This document shows positions 9,961-19,309 of a stretch of 64,000 nt of DNA, piece after piece. How positions within the stretch are numbered: position 1 is the stretch's first letter; each line of letters begins with the position of its first letter. Both the position numbers and the translations under genes were made by a program. Below the pieces are notes generated by a model. That model had not been told where the DNA came from. It ran no database searches and worked only from the letters and a program-made list of their open reading frames with translations. Location: positions 311,500-375,499 of the forward strand of contig NZ_MLQS01000030.1 in NCBI RefSeq assembly GCF_001866055.1, given 5' to 3'. The stretch comes from Anaerobacillus alkalidiazotrophicus (lineage in GTDB: Bacteria; Bacillota; Bacilli; Bacillales_H; Anaerobacillaceae).

Positions 9961-11070
9961 CTAAACTTTAAATATATACCGCTTTAAATCTCGAAAAACA
10001 TTCGCTTTTTGTAATGCTTGAATAAAGACTAAGAGAACAGGACCAATAATTAATCCTAAAAAACCAAACAGTTTATAACCAACAAACAAAGACAGTAGCG
10101 TTGCTAATGGATCAACACCAATATTTGAAGACAAAACTTTTGGCTCCGTTAATTGTCTTTGAATTACTACGATACTATATAAAATCGAAAGTCCAATTGT
10201 AAGTGGAAGTTGACCAGAAAAGAACGTATAGAATATCCATGGTATAAATATTAAACCGGTACCTATATATGGCAGTAAATCTACAATAGCAATGATAAAT
10301 GCAATGGTAATAGGGTAGTCTACTTTTAGAAGTATTAGGCCGGCTAAAACAATAAAACAGGTAATAGAAATGAGTGTTAGCTGAGCAAAAAGGTATCCAA
10401 TAAATGCTTTTTTAAGGCTATTCATAACATCTTTAGTTCTAGAGGCAATGAAGTTAGGTGTCCACTTCCGGTAGAAAAAAACCAATTTATACCAATCTTT
10501 GCTAATGAAGAACGTTGCTAATAAAGAAAAAATAATAACAGTAGCTAAATTAGGTAAACCTAGTAAAAATTCAGAAATACCACTTAAAATTGAGTGAATG
10601 GATGTTGAAGCTGCATTGGTAATTTGAGTTGTTACTGTTTCAATATATGTTAACACTGTTACTTGATTTTCATGATCTAAAGAATAAAATATTGTTATTA
10701 TCTTGTCGTAAATCGGGATAACTTTTTCGGTGAAAAGCTCTTTTAATTCAAAAATTAATTTTTGAAAATGGAAAGGAACTGACTGTGATAAATAATTAGT
10801 CCCCATAATAATTTCAGAAATTAATATCGTTATGGAACCAATAAAGATACCAATAATGATAAATAATACAAGAGAAACCGATAGCCATCTAGCAACTCTA
10901 AACTTTTCTTGAAAAAAGTTTACAAAAGGATTTATCAAAAAAGCAATGGTGAGTCCTATAATGAAAGGATAGGCGGTTCTAAAAGCAAAATAGCTTGATA
11001 GTACTCCGATAATTATAACTGAAATTACTACAAGGAATCTTAATAGGATTTGAATATAGTTTGAGTTCAT
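9961..11070 (-). CDS. ytvI: AI-2E family transporter / sporulation integral membrane protein YtvI
   Basis: A polytopic membrane protein of 369 residues with about eight hydrophobic segments, several in pairs at the N-terminus (residues 8-28, 30-50, 63-85) and a cluster from 215 to 350. The C-terminal signature around DLLPYIGTGLIFIPW and EPKVLSSNIGVDPLATLLSL is typical of the AI-2E/PerM family. Position between fxsA and ytwI equals B. subtilis ytvI. The start ATG has GGGAGAGG upstream on the minus strand. The transported substrate is unknown; the sporulation label comes from family annotation. Confidence 0.9.
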   Translation of the reverse strand: MNSNYIQILLRFLVVISVIIIGVLSSYFAFRTAYPFIIGLTIAFLINPFVNFFQEKFRVARWLSVSLVLFIIIGIFIGSITILISEIIMGTNYLSQSVPFHFQKLIFELKELFTEKVIPIYDKIITIFYSLDHENQVTVLTYIETVTTQITNAASTSIHSILSGISEFLLGLPNLATVIIFSLLATFFISKDWYKLVFFYRKWTPNFIASRTKDVMNSLKKAFIGYLFAQLTLISITCFIVLAGLILLKVDYPITIAFIIAIVDLLPYIGTGLIFIPWIFYTFFSGQLPLTIGLSILYSIVVIQRQLTEPKVLSSNIGVDPLATLLSLFVGYKLFGFLGLIIGPVLLVFIQALQKANVFRDLKRYIFKV

Positions 11071-11253
11071 CTATCCTCTCCCTTTCTGACGGACTTCATA
11101 TTACTAACATATGGCTTGGTTCATTTTTTAGAAGTTAAATGGACAATGTTTTATGAGACTTATTAATATTAAAATTCTTGAGAGTTGGCTCAAATTTATT
11201 TTGTATGATAAGATTATCTATGGATATGTTTATCAAGGAAGGATGCATCATTT

Positions 11254-11724
11254 TTGATATCACAGGCAACTGTTTTTATGTTTATTTTACTTTTCGTAGG
11301 ACTAATTGCTAAAAATCAGTCATTAATAATCGCAGTAATAGCTTTATTAGCTATCAAGTGGATAGGTTTAGGTGAAAAAGCCTTTCCGATATTACAGGAA
11401 AAAGGAATACATATAGGCGTTACGATAATAACAATAGCTGTACTTGTTCCTATTGTCACCGGACAAATAGGATTTAAGGAATTGAATGAAGCAATGAAAT
11501 CAACTTATGCCTGGATAGCACTTGGTGCTGGGATTTTTGTTGCTGTGATTGCAGCTAATGGTGTAGAGTTATTAAAAACTGATCCCCATATAACTGCAGC
11601 ACTTGTATTTGGAACAATATTAGCAGTCGCACTTTTTAATGGTGTAGCTGTAGGTCCATTGATTGGAGCAGGAATTGCTTATATGGCAATGAAAATTGTT
11701 GAATTAATTAGTAGATTAGGGTAA
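11254..11724 (+). CDS. ytwI: DUF441 family membrane protein (YtwI)
   Basis: A small 156-residue integral membrane protein with about four to five transmembrane segments and almost no soluble part (FILLFVGLIAKNQSLIIAVI at the N-terminus; AALVFGTILAVALFNGVAVG later). The start is TTG at 11254, with AAGGAAGGA about 10 bases upstream; no better ATG is in frame. DUF441 proteins have no assigned function. The location between ytvI and citZ is as in B. subtilis. Confidence 0.88.
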   Translation: MISQATVFMFILLFVGLIAKNQSLIIAVIALLAIKWIGLGEKAFPILQEKGIHIGVTIITIAVLVPIVTGQIGFKELNEAMKSTYAWIALGAGIFVAVIAANGVELLKTDPHITAALVFGTILAVALFNGVAVGPLIGAGIAYMAMKIVELISRLG

Positions 11725-11963
11725 TAAAATAACTTTTGATAAAATATAAACGTATAGACCTATAAAGTTGGAAAATTATCTAACTCTAGTGTCATCGGCT
11801 AAAAAGCTTTTTTCCCTCATATAAGAAAAGTCGAGACCAAAAGCTTAACTCGACATCTTCTAAATCTCATGAGACTTCATTACAAGTTTTTTATGTCGTT
11901 GAACAAGGTTCCTTGTGCGGTTTTAATTTTCGTAACAATTTAAATAGTCGGAATTTATTTTTA

Positions 11964-12000
11964 AATAAACGTTCACAAATCTGTGGAAACTGTTTATAAT
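11964..12000 (+). promoter_or_regulatory. citZ promoter with cre-like (CcpA) site overlapping the -35
   Basis: TTCACA (11972-11977), a 17-base spacer and TATAAT (11995-12000) form a good sigma-A promoter. AATAAACGTTCACA (11964-11977) matches 12 of 14 positions of the cre consensus TGWAANCGNTNWCA and overlaps the -35 box. B. subtilis citZ is repressed by CcpA, so carbon catabolite control is likely here. An A/T-rich inverted repeat TTTATTT-TT-AAATAAA lies just upstream (11955-11970). Confidence 0.65.
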
Positions 12001-12006
12001 TAAATT

Positions 12007-12365
12007 TGGTTGGGAATTTTTTAAACATTTTTCTTCTAGAAACAGGGCTTCTGGGCAAGTCCACAAGTAAATGCCTTAGTTTTTCTTATACTTTAATTTT
12101 TGTAGTAGCAAGATAATCCTTCCTTAAAGTATAAAAAAGACTAATTTCAAAAAGTCAACAGGAATCATTTGGATTTTCTGACGTTTTTATTAACAATGTC
12201 ATTTTTTTATAAAGTGTCTTATTTTTAATCATTTCCCTAATCAATAATAGCTTAGTAGATAAAAACGTCAAAATAAAACTGGCAAACGACTTTTTGAAAG
12301 GCTCCTTCATTTCTATGCATGAAAAAGTATGAAGAAACAATCTATTGTAAAGGAGAGGTTGAAGA
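12007..12365 (+). other. Long structured 5' leader of citZ
   Basis: About 360 bases separate the predicted transcription start from the citZ ATG. They hold nested perfect inverted repeats: TTCAAAAAGTC (12146-12156) with GACTTTTTGAA (12288-12298), and inside it TGACGTTTTTAT (12179-12190) with ATAAAAACGTCA (12259-12270). A separate stem pairs TATACTTTAA (12087-12096) with TTAAAGTATA (12124-12133). No T-box, known riboswitch core or terminator is evident, and minus-strand ORFs here look accidental. The preceding stretch from 11725 holds only a GTCGAG/CTCGAC hairpin (11830-11854). Confidence 0.6.
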
Positions 12366-13481
12366 ATGAGCGCAACTCGTGGTCTAGAAGGTGTTGTTGC
12401 AACAACGTCGAGTGTAAGTTCGATTATTGATGGAGTTTTAACCTATCATGGATTTAATATCGACGATTTAGCACACTATGCCAGTTTTGAGGAAGTAGTA
12501 TTCTTATTATGGAATGGACGTCTTCCTAAGGAACAAGAATTAAAGCAGCTTACTGAAGAATTAGCTAGCTATGCTGAAGTGCCGCAAGGTGTAATTGAAC
12601 AAATGAAGATGTACCCACTCGATAAAATTCATCCAATGGCTGCTTTACGTACTGCAATATCAATTTTGGGGTTATACGACCCCGAAGCTGATGACTTGTC
12701 AGAAGCAGCGAATAGACGTAAAGCTCTAAAACTTCAAGCTCAAGTACAAACGGTCGTGACAGCGTTTTCTCGCATTCGTGAAGGTAGAGAACCTGTAGCG
12801 CCGCGGAAAGACTTAAGCTTTGCCGCAAACTTTTTATATATGCTAAAAGGTGAAGAACCTGATGAAATCTCTGTAAATGCATTCAATAAGGCGTTAGTTT
12901 TACATGCTGACCACGAATTAAATGCATCGACTTTTACTGGACGTGTATGCGTAGCAACTTTATCTGATATATACTCAGGAGTAACAGCAGCCATCGGTGC
13001 ACTAAAAGGACCACTTCATGGCGGAGCAAATGAAAGAGTAATGGCAATGCTTATGGAGATAGGTGAGGTTAATAACGTTGAACCTTATATTATGAATGCT
13101 TTGAGCAATAAGGTTAAAATTATGGGATTTGGTCATAGAGTATACAAAGATGGGGACCCGAGAGCAAAACACTTAAAAGAAATGTCAAAAAAATTAACAA
13201 CGATCACTGGAGAACCAAAGTGGTATGAAATGTCTGTGAAAATTAACGAAATTGTAACAAGTGAAAAAGGCTTATTACCGAATGTTGATTTCTATTCTGC
13301 AAGTGTTTATCATAGCTTAGGAATTAAACATGATCTGTTTACTCCGATATTTGCTATAAGTAGGATGTCAGGATGGATTGCACATATATTAGAGCAATAT
13401 AGTAACAATCGCTTAATTAGACCGCGCGCTGAATACGTGGGTCCAGAAAAACAAGAATATATTCCAATTTCCAAACGTTAA
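12366..13481 (+). CDS. citZ: Citrate synthase
   Basis: Citrate synthase condenses oxaloacetate and acetyl-CoA at the entry to the TCA cycle. The 371-residue length is that of the dimeric Gram-positive type. Catalytic landmarks are visible: the first active-site His in LHADHELNASTF, the second His in GFGHRVYKDGDPRA, and the Asp in LLPNVDFYSASVYHSLG. GGAGAGG precedes the ATG. It heads the citZ-icd-mdh cluster, as in B. subtilis, although here gaps of about 174 and 350 bases with a terminator before mdh suggest partly separate transcripts. Catabolite control is suggested by the cre-like site. Confidence 0.97.
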   Translation: MSATRGLEGVVATTSSVSSIIDGVLTYHGFNIDDLAHYASFEEVVFLLWNGRLPKEQELKQLTEELASYAEVPQGVIEQMKMYPLDKIHPMAALRTAISILGLYDPEADDLSEAANRRKALKLQAQVQTVVTAFSRIREGREPVAPRKDLSFAANFLYMLKGEEPDEISVNAFNKALVLHADHELNASTFTGRVCVATLSDIYSGVTAAIGALKGPLHGGANERVMAMLMEIGEVNNVEPYIMNALSNKVKIMGFGHRVYKDGDPRAKHLKEMSKKLTTITGEPKWYEMSVKINEIVTSEKGLLPNVDFYSASVYHSLGIKHDLFTPIFAISRMSGWIAHILEQYSNNRLIRPRAEYVGPEKQEYIPISKR

Positions 13482-13493
13482 TTTGTTGTGTTA

Positions 13494-13613
13494 GGGAGTA
13501 TGATAATCATGGATAAAAGAAAATTTATGATTAGTAATGAAAAGCAAAATAACTCAGTACGATTATTAATTGAGAAACTCTTGATTGCTGATTAAGTTGC
13601 TTTTCATACTCCC
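13494..13613 (+). promoter_or_regulatory. Mutually exclusive inverted repeats in the citZ-icd gap
   Basis: GGGAGTATGA (13494-13503) is the exact complement of TCATACTCCC (13604-13613). ATGAAAAGCAA (13537-13547) is the exact complement of TTGCTTTTCAT (13597-13607). The two 3' arms overlap at TCAT, so the stems compete. A 28-codon ORF runs between the outer arms and ends just before the shared 3' arm, an attenuator-like layout. No T-run follows, so it is not a plain terminator. Confidence 0.55.
13509..13595 (+). CDS. Possible 28-residue leader peptide between citZ and icd
   Basis: ATG at 13509 opens 28 codons (MDKRKFMISNEK, ending LLIADstop) with AGGGAG 10 bases upstream. The product is basic at the N-terminus and has no recognisable domain. 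Its stop codon is two bases before a segment that can form two alternative hairpins, so translation could influence RNA folding ahead of icd. It could equally be a chance ORF inside a stability hairpin; no homologue is known to me. Confidence 0.35.
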   Translation: MDKRKFMISNEKQNNSVRLLIEKLLIAD

Positions 13614-13655
13614 ATTACATATCTCAGTAAAATAGACTTTTAGGAGGAATTCATA

Positions 13656-14927
13656 ATGAGTAAAGGTGAAAAAATTACTGTTCAAGGTGGCGTTTTGAAC
13701 GTACCTAACAATCCGGTAATTCCATACATAGAAGGTGACGGCATTGGTCCAGATATTTGGGCTGCAGCTTCTCGTGTATTAGATGCTGCTGTTGAAAAAG
13801 CATATAATGGTGAAAAGAAAATTGTTTGGAAAGAAATCTTAGCTGGTGAAAAAGCATATGAGCAAACTGGGAATTGGCTTCCAGAAGAAACGTTAGAAGC
13901 GGTTAGAGAATATATAATTGCTATTAAAGGACCATTAACAACTCCAATTGGTGGTGGTATTCGTTCATTAAATGTAGCGCTTCGACAAGAGTTGGATTTA
14001 TACACTTGCCTTAGACCAGTAAGATATTTTAACGGAGTTCCTTCTCCGGTTAAAAGACCGGAAGATACGAATATGGCGATTTTCCGTGAAAACTCAGAAG
14101 ATATTTACGCTGGTATTGAGTGGCAAGCTGGTTCTGAGGAAGTGCAGAAAGTTATTAAATTCTTCCGTGAAGAAATGGGTGTTTCTAAAATTCGCTTTCC
14201 GGAAACTTCAGGTATTGGGATTAAGCCAGTTTCTGAAGAAGGGACTGCTCGCTTAGTTCGTGCAGCAATTGAGTATGCAATTAAAGAAGGCCGTAAGAGT
14301 GTAACGCTTGTTCATAAAGGAAATATTATGAAATTTACAGAAGGAGCCTTCAAAAATTGGGGTTATGAGTTAGCTGAGAAAGAATATGCTGATAAGGTAT
14401 TTACTTGGGCTCAATATGATAAACTAGTTGAAAAAGAAGGACAAGAAGCAGCGAACAAAGCACAAGCCGAAGCTGAGGCAGCTGGAAAAATAATTATTAA
14501 AGATACAATTGCGGATATTTTCCTACAACAAATCTTAACTCGTCCAAAAGAGTTTGATGTAGTTGCAACGATGAATCTAAATGGTGATTATATTTCTGAT
14601 GCGTTAGCAGCTCAAGTTGGTGGAATTGGGATTGCTCCGGGTGCTAACATCAACTATGAAACAGGACATGCTATCTTTGAAGCTACTCACGGGACAGCAC
14701 CTAAATATGCAGGATTAGATAAAGTAAATCCTTCTTCTGTTTTACTTTCAGGGGAGTTAATGCTTCGTCACCTAGGGTGGAATGAGGCAGCTGACCTAAT
14801 TATGGCTTCAATGGATAAGACAATCGGTGAAAAAGTAGTCACTTATGACTTTGCTCGATTGATGGACGGAGCGACAGAAGTAAAATGCTCAGAATTTGCT
14901 AATGCATTAATTAGTAACATGAAGTAA
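13656..14927 (+). CDS. icd: Isocitrate dehydrogenase (NADP+)
   Basis: This enzyme oxidises and decarboxylates isocitrate to 2-oxoglutarate. The 423-residue length and sequence match the homodimeric bacterial type. The substrate loop [15 protein letters not shown] near residues 108-122 carries the serine equivalent to the phosphorylated Ser of the E. coli enzyme. The family signature [19 protein letters not shown] is near 308-326. The ATG has AGGAGG upstream. NADP use is inferred from family, not tested. A terminator-like structure follows, so icd probably ends the citZ-icd transcript. Confidence 0.96.
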   Translation: MSKGEKITVQGGVLNVPNNPVIPYIEGDGIGPDIWAAASRVLDAAVEKAYNGEKKIVWKEILAGEKAYEQTGNWLPEETLEAVREYIIAIKGPLTTPIGGGIRSLNVALRQELDLYTCLRPVRYFNGVPSPVKRPEDTNMAIFRENSEDIYAGIEWQAGSEEVQKVIKFFREEMGVSKIRFPETSGIGIKPVSEEGTARLVRAAIEYAIKEGRKSVTLVHKGNIMKFTEGAFKNWGYELAEKEYADKVFTWAQYDKLVEKEGQEAANKAQAEAEAAGKIIIKDTIADIFLQQILTRPKEFDVVATMNLNGDYISDALAAQVGGIGIAPGANINYETGHAIFEATHGTAPKYAGLDKVNPSSVLLSGELMLRHLGWNEAADLIMASMDKTIGEKVVTYDFARLMDGATEVKCSEFANALISNMK

Positions 14928-14945
14928 TACAACTATCGTTTAGTT

Positions 14946-15046
14946 AAGTTGACTCATATAGAGTAGTGTACTCCGAAGGTTAAGGGACATATATAAATGT
15001 TCCTTTACAATGGAAACACATACTCGTTTTGAGTCAACTTTTTTTT
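14946..15046 (+). terminator. Large terminator after icd
   Basis: AAGTTGACTCA (14946-14956) pairs with TGAGTCAACTT (15030-15040), followed by a run of eight T. An internal hairpin AAGGGACAT / ATGTTCCTTT and a GAGTA/TACTC pair fill the 70-base loop. The rest of the icd-mdh gap (15047-15279) has an isolated TATAAT at 15071-15076 but no clear -35. Confidence 0.8.
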
Positions 15047-15279
15047 CGTGAAAGCAATGATTCGAGTATGTATAATAGATGTAATTTAACGATACACTTT
15101 ACAAGCTTCTGTAAATGATTAATGAAATTTACCATCAAATATGCTGAGTTTATAAATTTAGTTACTATCAAGAGTAGATTATTTCTTTTAATAATAAGTA
15201 ACATTGGTTCTCGCGGCAACATATGGGCCATATTTATTAATGTGGATACTTAAACTAAAAAGGATTGGAGTGAGAAGGG

Positions 15280-16218
15280 ATGGCAATTAAAAGACGAAAG
15301 ATCTCTATTATTGGTGGCGGATTCACAGGAGCGACAACTGCTTTAATGGTAGCTCAAAAGGAATTGGGTGATGTTGTATTATTGGATATCCCGCAAATTG
15401 AAAATCCAATTAAAGGAAAAGCGTTAGATATGTTAGAAGCGAGTCCCGTACAAGGCTTTGATGCGAATATTGTTGGTACTTCAAATTATAAAGATACTGC
15501 TCATTCTGATATTGTCGTAATTACTGCTGGAATTGCTAGAAAACCTGGTATGAGTCGAGATGATTTAGTTAATACAAATGCAAAAATAATGAAGGCGGTT
15601 ACTAAGGAAGTTGTAAAATATTCACCTAATTGTTATATAATTGTGCTTACTAACCCAGTTGATGCCATGACATACACAGTTTTTAAAGAATCTGGATTTC
15701 CGAAAAATCGTGTAATGGGGCAGTCGGGAGTTTTAGATACAGCACGATTTCGTACATTTGTTGCCCAAGAACTAAAAGTATCAGTAGAAGACATTAGTGG
15801 TTTTGTTTTAGGAGGACATGGTGATGATATGGTTCCTCTAGTTCGTTATTCGTATGCAGGTGGTATTCCTTTGGAGAAACTAATTAATGGCGAACGCTTG
15901 AATCAGATTGTACAACGTACTCGAAAAGGTGGTGGGGAGATCGTAAATCTATTAGGTAATGGTAGTGCTTATTACGCACCAGCTGCATCTGTTGTGCAAA
16001 TGGTAGAAGCGATAATAAAAGATAAGAAAAGAATTATCCCAGCAATTGCCTATTTGGAAGGTGAATACGGGTATCAAGGTCTTTATTTAGGAGTACCCAC
16101 AAAAATAGGTGGAGACGGTATTGAAAAAGTGTTTGAATTAGAATTAACTAATGAAGAAAAAAATGCCTTACAAAAATCAGTTCAATCCGTAAAAAACGTA
16201 ATGAACGCATTGGAATAA
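15280..16218 (+). CDS. mdh: Malate dehydrogenase (LDH-like type)
   Basis: Malate dehydrogenase interconverts malate and oxaloacetate with NAD. The 312-residue product has the N-terminal Rossmann [10 protein letters not shown], an Asp (LLDIPQ) that selects NAD over NADP, the substrate-loop arginines [11 protein letters not shown] that mark malate rather than lactate specificity, and the catalytic His in [12 protein letters not shown]. The start ATG has GGAGTGAGAAGGG upstream. It closes the citZ-icd-mdh cluster and precedes phoP as in B. subtilis. No missing residues are seen. Confidence 0.97.
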   Translation: MAIKRRKISIIGGGFTGATTALMVAQKELGDVVLLDIPQIENPIKGKALDMLEASPVQGFDANIVGTSNYKDTAHSDIVVITAGIARKPGMSRDDLVNTNAKIMKAVTKEVVKYSPNCYIIVLTNPVDAMTYTVFKESGFPKNRVMGQSGVLDTARFRTFVAQELKVSVEDISGFVLGGHGDDMVPLVRYSYAGGIPLEKLINGERLNQIVQRTRKGGGEIVNLLGNGSAYYAPAASVVQMVEAIIKDKKRIIPAIAYLEGEYGYQGLYLGVPTKIGGDGIEKVFELELTNEEKNALQKSVQSVKNVMNALE

Positions 16219-16230
16219 ATCGTAAAAAAG

Positions 16231-16296
16231 TTGGTCACTTCAGAAAAGCAATGGACTTCAATAACTACATGAAATACGTTGTTAAATATAGCTTTT
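16231..16296 (+). repeat. Dispersed palindromic element, degenerate fragment
   Basis: TTGGTCACTTCAGAAAAGCA, then ATGGACTTCAATAACTACAT and GAAATACGTTGTTAAATATAGC, follows the interior of the family (GGTCACTTCAGTCAAGCAAC, TGACTTCAATTACC) with about one mismatch in five. Both ends are lost. It lies between mdh and its terminator. Confidence 0.5.
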
Positions 16297-16313
16297 TACA
16301 GAATTAATATTAG

Positions 16314-16345
16314 AAAAATCCGGTTATACCACCAACCGGATTTTT
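16314..16345 (+). terminator. Terminator after mdh
   Basis: AAATCCGGTT and AACCGGATTTTT form a near-perfect stem with an eight-base loop and a T-run. Confidence 0.9.
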
Positions 16346-16517
16346 CTATGTTAAATAATCACGTAAATTTATTTCGTACAATTTGATCACTATATTATGT
16401 ATAATAGAAAAAACAAGTTTAAATTATGACTTTGGGGTTAAGTATTAACTTTCGAAACAGTTACAAAACAACGACTATGGTGGGGGCCATAGCGATTATC
16501 AGGAGGAAATATATAAA

Positions 16518-17240
16518 ATGGGTCAAAGACTATTAGTTGTTGATGATGAAGATTCAATCGTTACTTTGCTGCAATTTAATTTAGAACAAGCTGGGTATGA
16601 AATTGAAACAGCAATGGATGGAAGTACAGCTTTTAAAAAAGCGAGTGAATTTAATTTTGACTTAATCATATTAGATCTGATGATTCCAGAAATGGATGGG
16701 TTGGAAGTTTGTAAACAGTTAAGGCAAAATAAAGTTAGTACTCCAATTTTAATGCTTACCGCGAAGGATGATGAATTTGATAAGGTATTAGGCTTAGAGC
16801 TTGGTGCAGATGATTATATGACAAAGCCTTTTAGCCCAAGAGAGGTTGTTGCACGTGTACGAGCTATCCTTCGACGTGTAAGCCAAAACCAGGATGAAAA
16901 ACCAAAAAAAGACACTATAAAAAAGGATTTATTAAAAATTGGAGAAGTAGAAATCTTCCCTGAGAATTACGAAGTATATTATCAAGGGAATCAGCTTGAA
17001 TTAACACCAAAAGAATTTGAGTTATTATTGTACCTTTCTAACAACAAGGGGCGAGTCTTAACAAGAGATCAACTCCTTAATGCTGTTTGGAATTATGAAT
17101 TTGTTGGAGATACACGGATTGTTGATGTTCACATTAGCCACTTGAGGGAAAAAATTGAGCCAAATACAAAAAAACCTATCTATATTAAAACAATTAGAGG
17201 TCTAGGCTATAAACTTGAGGAGCCGCAATTTAATGCATAA
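16518..17240 (+). CDS. phoP: Response regulator PhoP (OmpR family)
   Basis: PhoP is the DNA-binding regulator of the phosphate-starvation response. It has 240 residues: a receiver domain with the acidic pair DDED near residue 9, phospho-acceptor Asp53 (LIILDLMIPEMDG) and the switch Lys in DDYMTKPFSP; and an OmpR-type winged helix with VVDVHISHLREKIE and the final IRGLGYKLE. AGGAGG precedes the ATG. phoR overlaps its 3' end by eight bases. It sits after mdh as in B. subtilis. A TATAAT at 16400-16405 may be its -10, but no good -35 is visible. Confidence 0.93.
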   Translation: MGQRLLVVDDEDSIVTLLQFNLEQAGYEIETAMDGSTAFKKASEFNFDLIILDLMIPEMDGLEVCKQLRQNKVSTPILMLTAKDDEFDKVLGLELGADDYMTKPFSPREVVARVRAILRRVSQNQDEKPKKDTIKKDLLKIGEVEIFPENYEVYYQGNQLELTPKEFELLLYLSNNKGRVLTRDQLLNAVWNYEFVGDTRIVDVHISHLREKIEPNTKKPIYIKTIRGLGYKLEEPQFNA

Positions 17241-19005
17241 ATATAGATTGAGGTTAACTCTATCATTACTTATAGCAATATTTATAGTATTAGTTGGTTT
17301 AGGTTTTTTTCTAGGTCAACTAATTAAAGAATTTTATTTTAATCAATTGAGTGAAAGGGTTTCAAAAGAAGCGAAAATAGTAGCAATAAGTATATTAGAA
17401 ACGGGATTAGGTCATCGTGACCTTCATTCAATTGTGAAGGATATGGGAGATCAGTTAGCTGCTAGAATAACCATCATTGCTGATGATGGAGAGGTTATTG
17501 CGGAAACTGATACTGACCCAGGTACGATGGAAAATCATTATTATAGACCTGAAATCAAGGATGTTAGGGAATTTGGGGAAGGACAAGCAATTCGCTATAG
17601 TAGTACGGTTGGTGCCGATTTACTTTATTATGCTGTTCCTCTTATTGAAGGTGAACAAATAATTGGTTACGTTCGCTTAGGGATCTCAATACATGTCCTA
17701 GATGAAGTCCACAAGAAAATATGGGGTTTATTACTTGTTAGTTTTACAATTGCTTTTTTAGTTATTGTTTTACTTAGTTCTAGAATTACAAATGAAATGG
17801 TTAAACCGATAGAAGAAGCTACTTTAGTAGCTAAACAACTTACTCATGGTAACTTTAAAGTGAGGGTTTCTCACGGGAAAAATGATGAAACTGGTCAATT
17901 AAGTCAATCACTTAACGTCCTAGCCCAAAATTTAGATGAAGTGACTCGTACATACCAGGTTCAACAAGAACGTTTAGAGACATTAATTGAAAACATGGAT
18001 AGTGGACTAATCTTGATAAATAATAAGGGTGAAATAAGTCTCATAAACAAATCCTGTAAAATAATTTTTCAAGAAGATGTAGACTCTTGGTTAAACAAGG
18101 TTTACCATAGTGTAATTATTCATAAACAAATTATTAAAATTGTTCAAGAACTATTTTTAACCGAGAAAGGGCAGAGAAAGCAAGTTGTTTTGCCAATTCA
18201 ATTAGAAATGCGCCATTTCGATGTTCAGGGAGCTCCAATCATTAGTAGTGGTGGAAAAGAGCGTTTAAAAGGGGTTGTATTAGTCTTTCATGATATTACC
18301 GAATTGAAGAAACTAGAACAAATGCGTAAAGATTTTGTGGCAAATGTATCTCATGAATTAAAAACACCCGTAACTTCAGTTAAGGGGTTTACAGAAACAT
18401 TATTGGATGGAGCTGCTAATGATGAAGTTTTAAGAAATCGCTTTTTAAAAATAATATGGGAAGAAAGTGAACGACTCCAAAGTTTAATTCAAGATTTACT
18501 TGATCTTTCTAAAATAGAGCAAAGTCAATTTCAGCTAAATTGGCAACATGTTGATTTAAGTTTACTCACTGACGATGTTATTATAATGCTTAGTAATAAA
18601 GCAAAGAAAAAGGAAATACAGATTTCAAAGGTAATAGAAGGTTTAACTTCTATTGAAGGAGATCCTTTAAGAATTAAACAGATAATGATCAACCTCGTTA
18701 ATAATGCTATCATGTATACACCCAAAGGTGGGAGTATTGTAATAAGTATTAAGGAAAATACCAAAGAAAAGGTACTTTTTTCTGTTAAAGATACTGGAAT
18801 TGGTATCAGTAAAAGCGAGACTCTTCGTGTATTTGAACGTTTTTATCGAGTTGACAGAGCTAGAAGTAGAAACTCTGGTGGAACAGGTCTTGGTCTTGCC
18901 ATTGTAAAGCATTTAGTTGAAGCTCATCATGGTGAAATTAGGTTAGAAAGTGAAATAGGAAAAGGGTCGCAGTTTACAATTTCTTTTAATAAGAAACAGA
19001 GGTAA
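17233..19005 (+). CDS. phoR: Sensor histidine kinase PhoR
   Basis: This is the membrane kinase partner of PhoP. I choose ATG 17233 (590 residues), which overlaps phoP by eight bases and has GAGG about 11 bases upstream, over an upstream TTG at 17215. Order of parts: TM1 near 8-30, an extracytoplasmic PAS-like domain (about 35-150), TM2 near 160-185, HAMP, a cytoplasmic PAS, then HisKA with His374 (VSHELKTP), N box NLVNNAIMYTP and G boxes (DTGIGI, GGTGLGLAIVKHL). The order after mdh and phoP identifies it as PhoR; in Bacillus it responds to phosphate limitation through wall teichoic acid metabolism. Confidence 0.92.
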   Translation: MHKYRLRLTLSLLIAIFIVLVGLGFFLGQLIKEFYFNQLSERVSKEAKIVAISILETGLGHRDLHSIVKDMGDQLAARITIIADDGEVIAETDTDPGTMENHYYRPEIKDVREFGEGQAIRYSSTVGADLLYYAVPLIEGEQIIGYVRLGISIHVLDEVHKKIWGLLLVSFTIAFLVIVLLSSRITNEMVKPIEEATLVAKQLTHGNFKVRVSHGKNDETGQLSQSLNVLAQNLDEVTRTYQVQQERLETLIENMDSGLILINNKGEISLINKSCKIIFQEDVDSWLNKVYHSVIIHKQIIKIVQELFLTEKGQRKQVVLPIQLEMRHFDVQGAPIISSGGKERLKGVVLVFHDITELKKLEQMRKDFVANVSHELKTPVTSVKGFTETLLDGAANDEVLRNRFLKIIWEESERLQSLIQDLLDLSKIEQSQFQLNWQHVDLSLLTDDVIIMLSNKAKKKEIQISKVIEGLTSIEGDPLRIKQIMINLVNNAIMYTPKGGSIVISIKENTKEKVLFSVKDTGIGISKSETLRVFERFYRVDRARSRNSGGTGLGLAIVKHLVEAHHGEIRLESEIGKGSQFTISFNKKQR

Positions 19006-19147
19006 ATATATACTTTCTTTACAAAGAATTAACATTAAATTCAATGTTAATTTACGTTAGATAAGTATAATTTCAATTGTGAACTGTTTCGTAAGCAATT
19101 TTAGCTATTGATGCATAGTGACAAAATTGTTTAACAGCCCCTTTGTT

Positions 19148-19183
19148 AGGTGTGAAAGCCCCCTTAGCTTTCCACCTTTTTTT
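19148..19183 (+). terminator. Terminator after phoPR
   Basis: AGGTGTGAAAGC pairs with GCTTTCCACCT across a CCCCTTA loop, followed by TTTTTTT. Confidence 0.88.
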
Positions 19184-19309
19184 ATTCTCAATTTTTGTAG
19201 AAAAAAATTTAGGTAATAAATTGGTAAGTTACGAAACTTTTATTATAGTATAATCGTAAGTATAATTAATAAAATGATAGAAAATACAAACTTAAGAGGG
19301 GGCAAATTA

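Noticed and set aside
12155..12340. Minus-strand ORF of 61 codons in the citZ leader
   Set aside because: It covers the nested inverted repeats and the citZ ribosome site region; composition looks random.
12007..12365. T-box or known riboswitch in the citZ leader
   Set aside because: No GGGTGGNACC box and no terminator with T-run before the gene.
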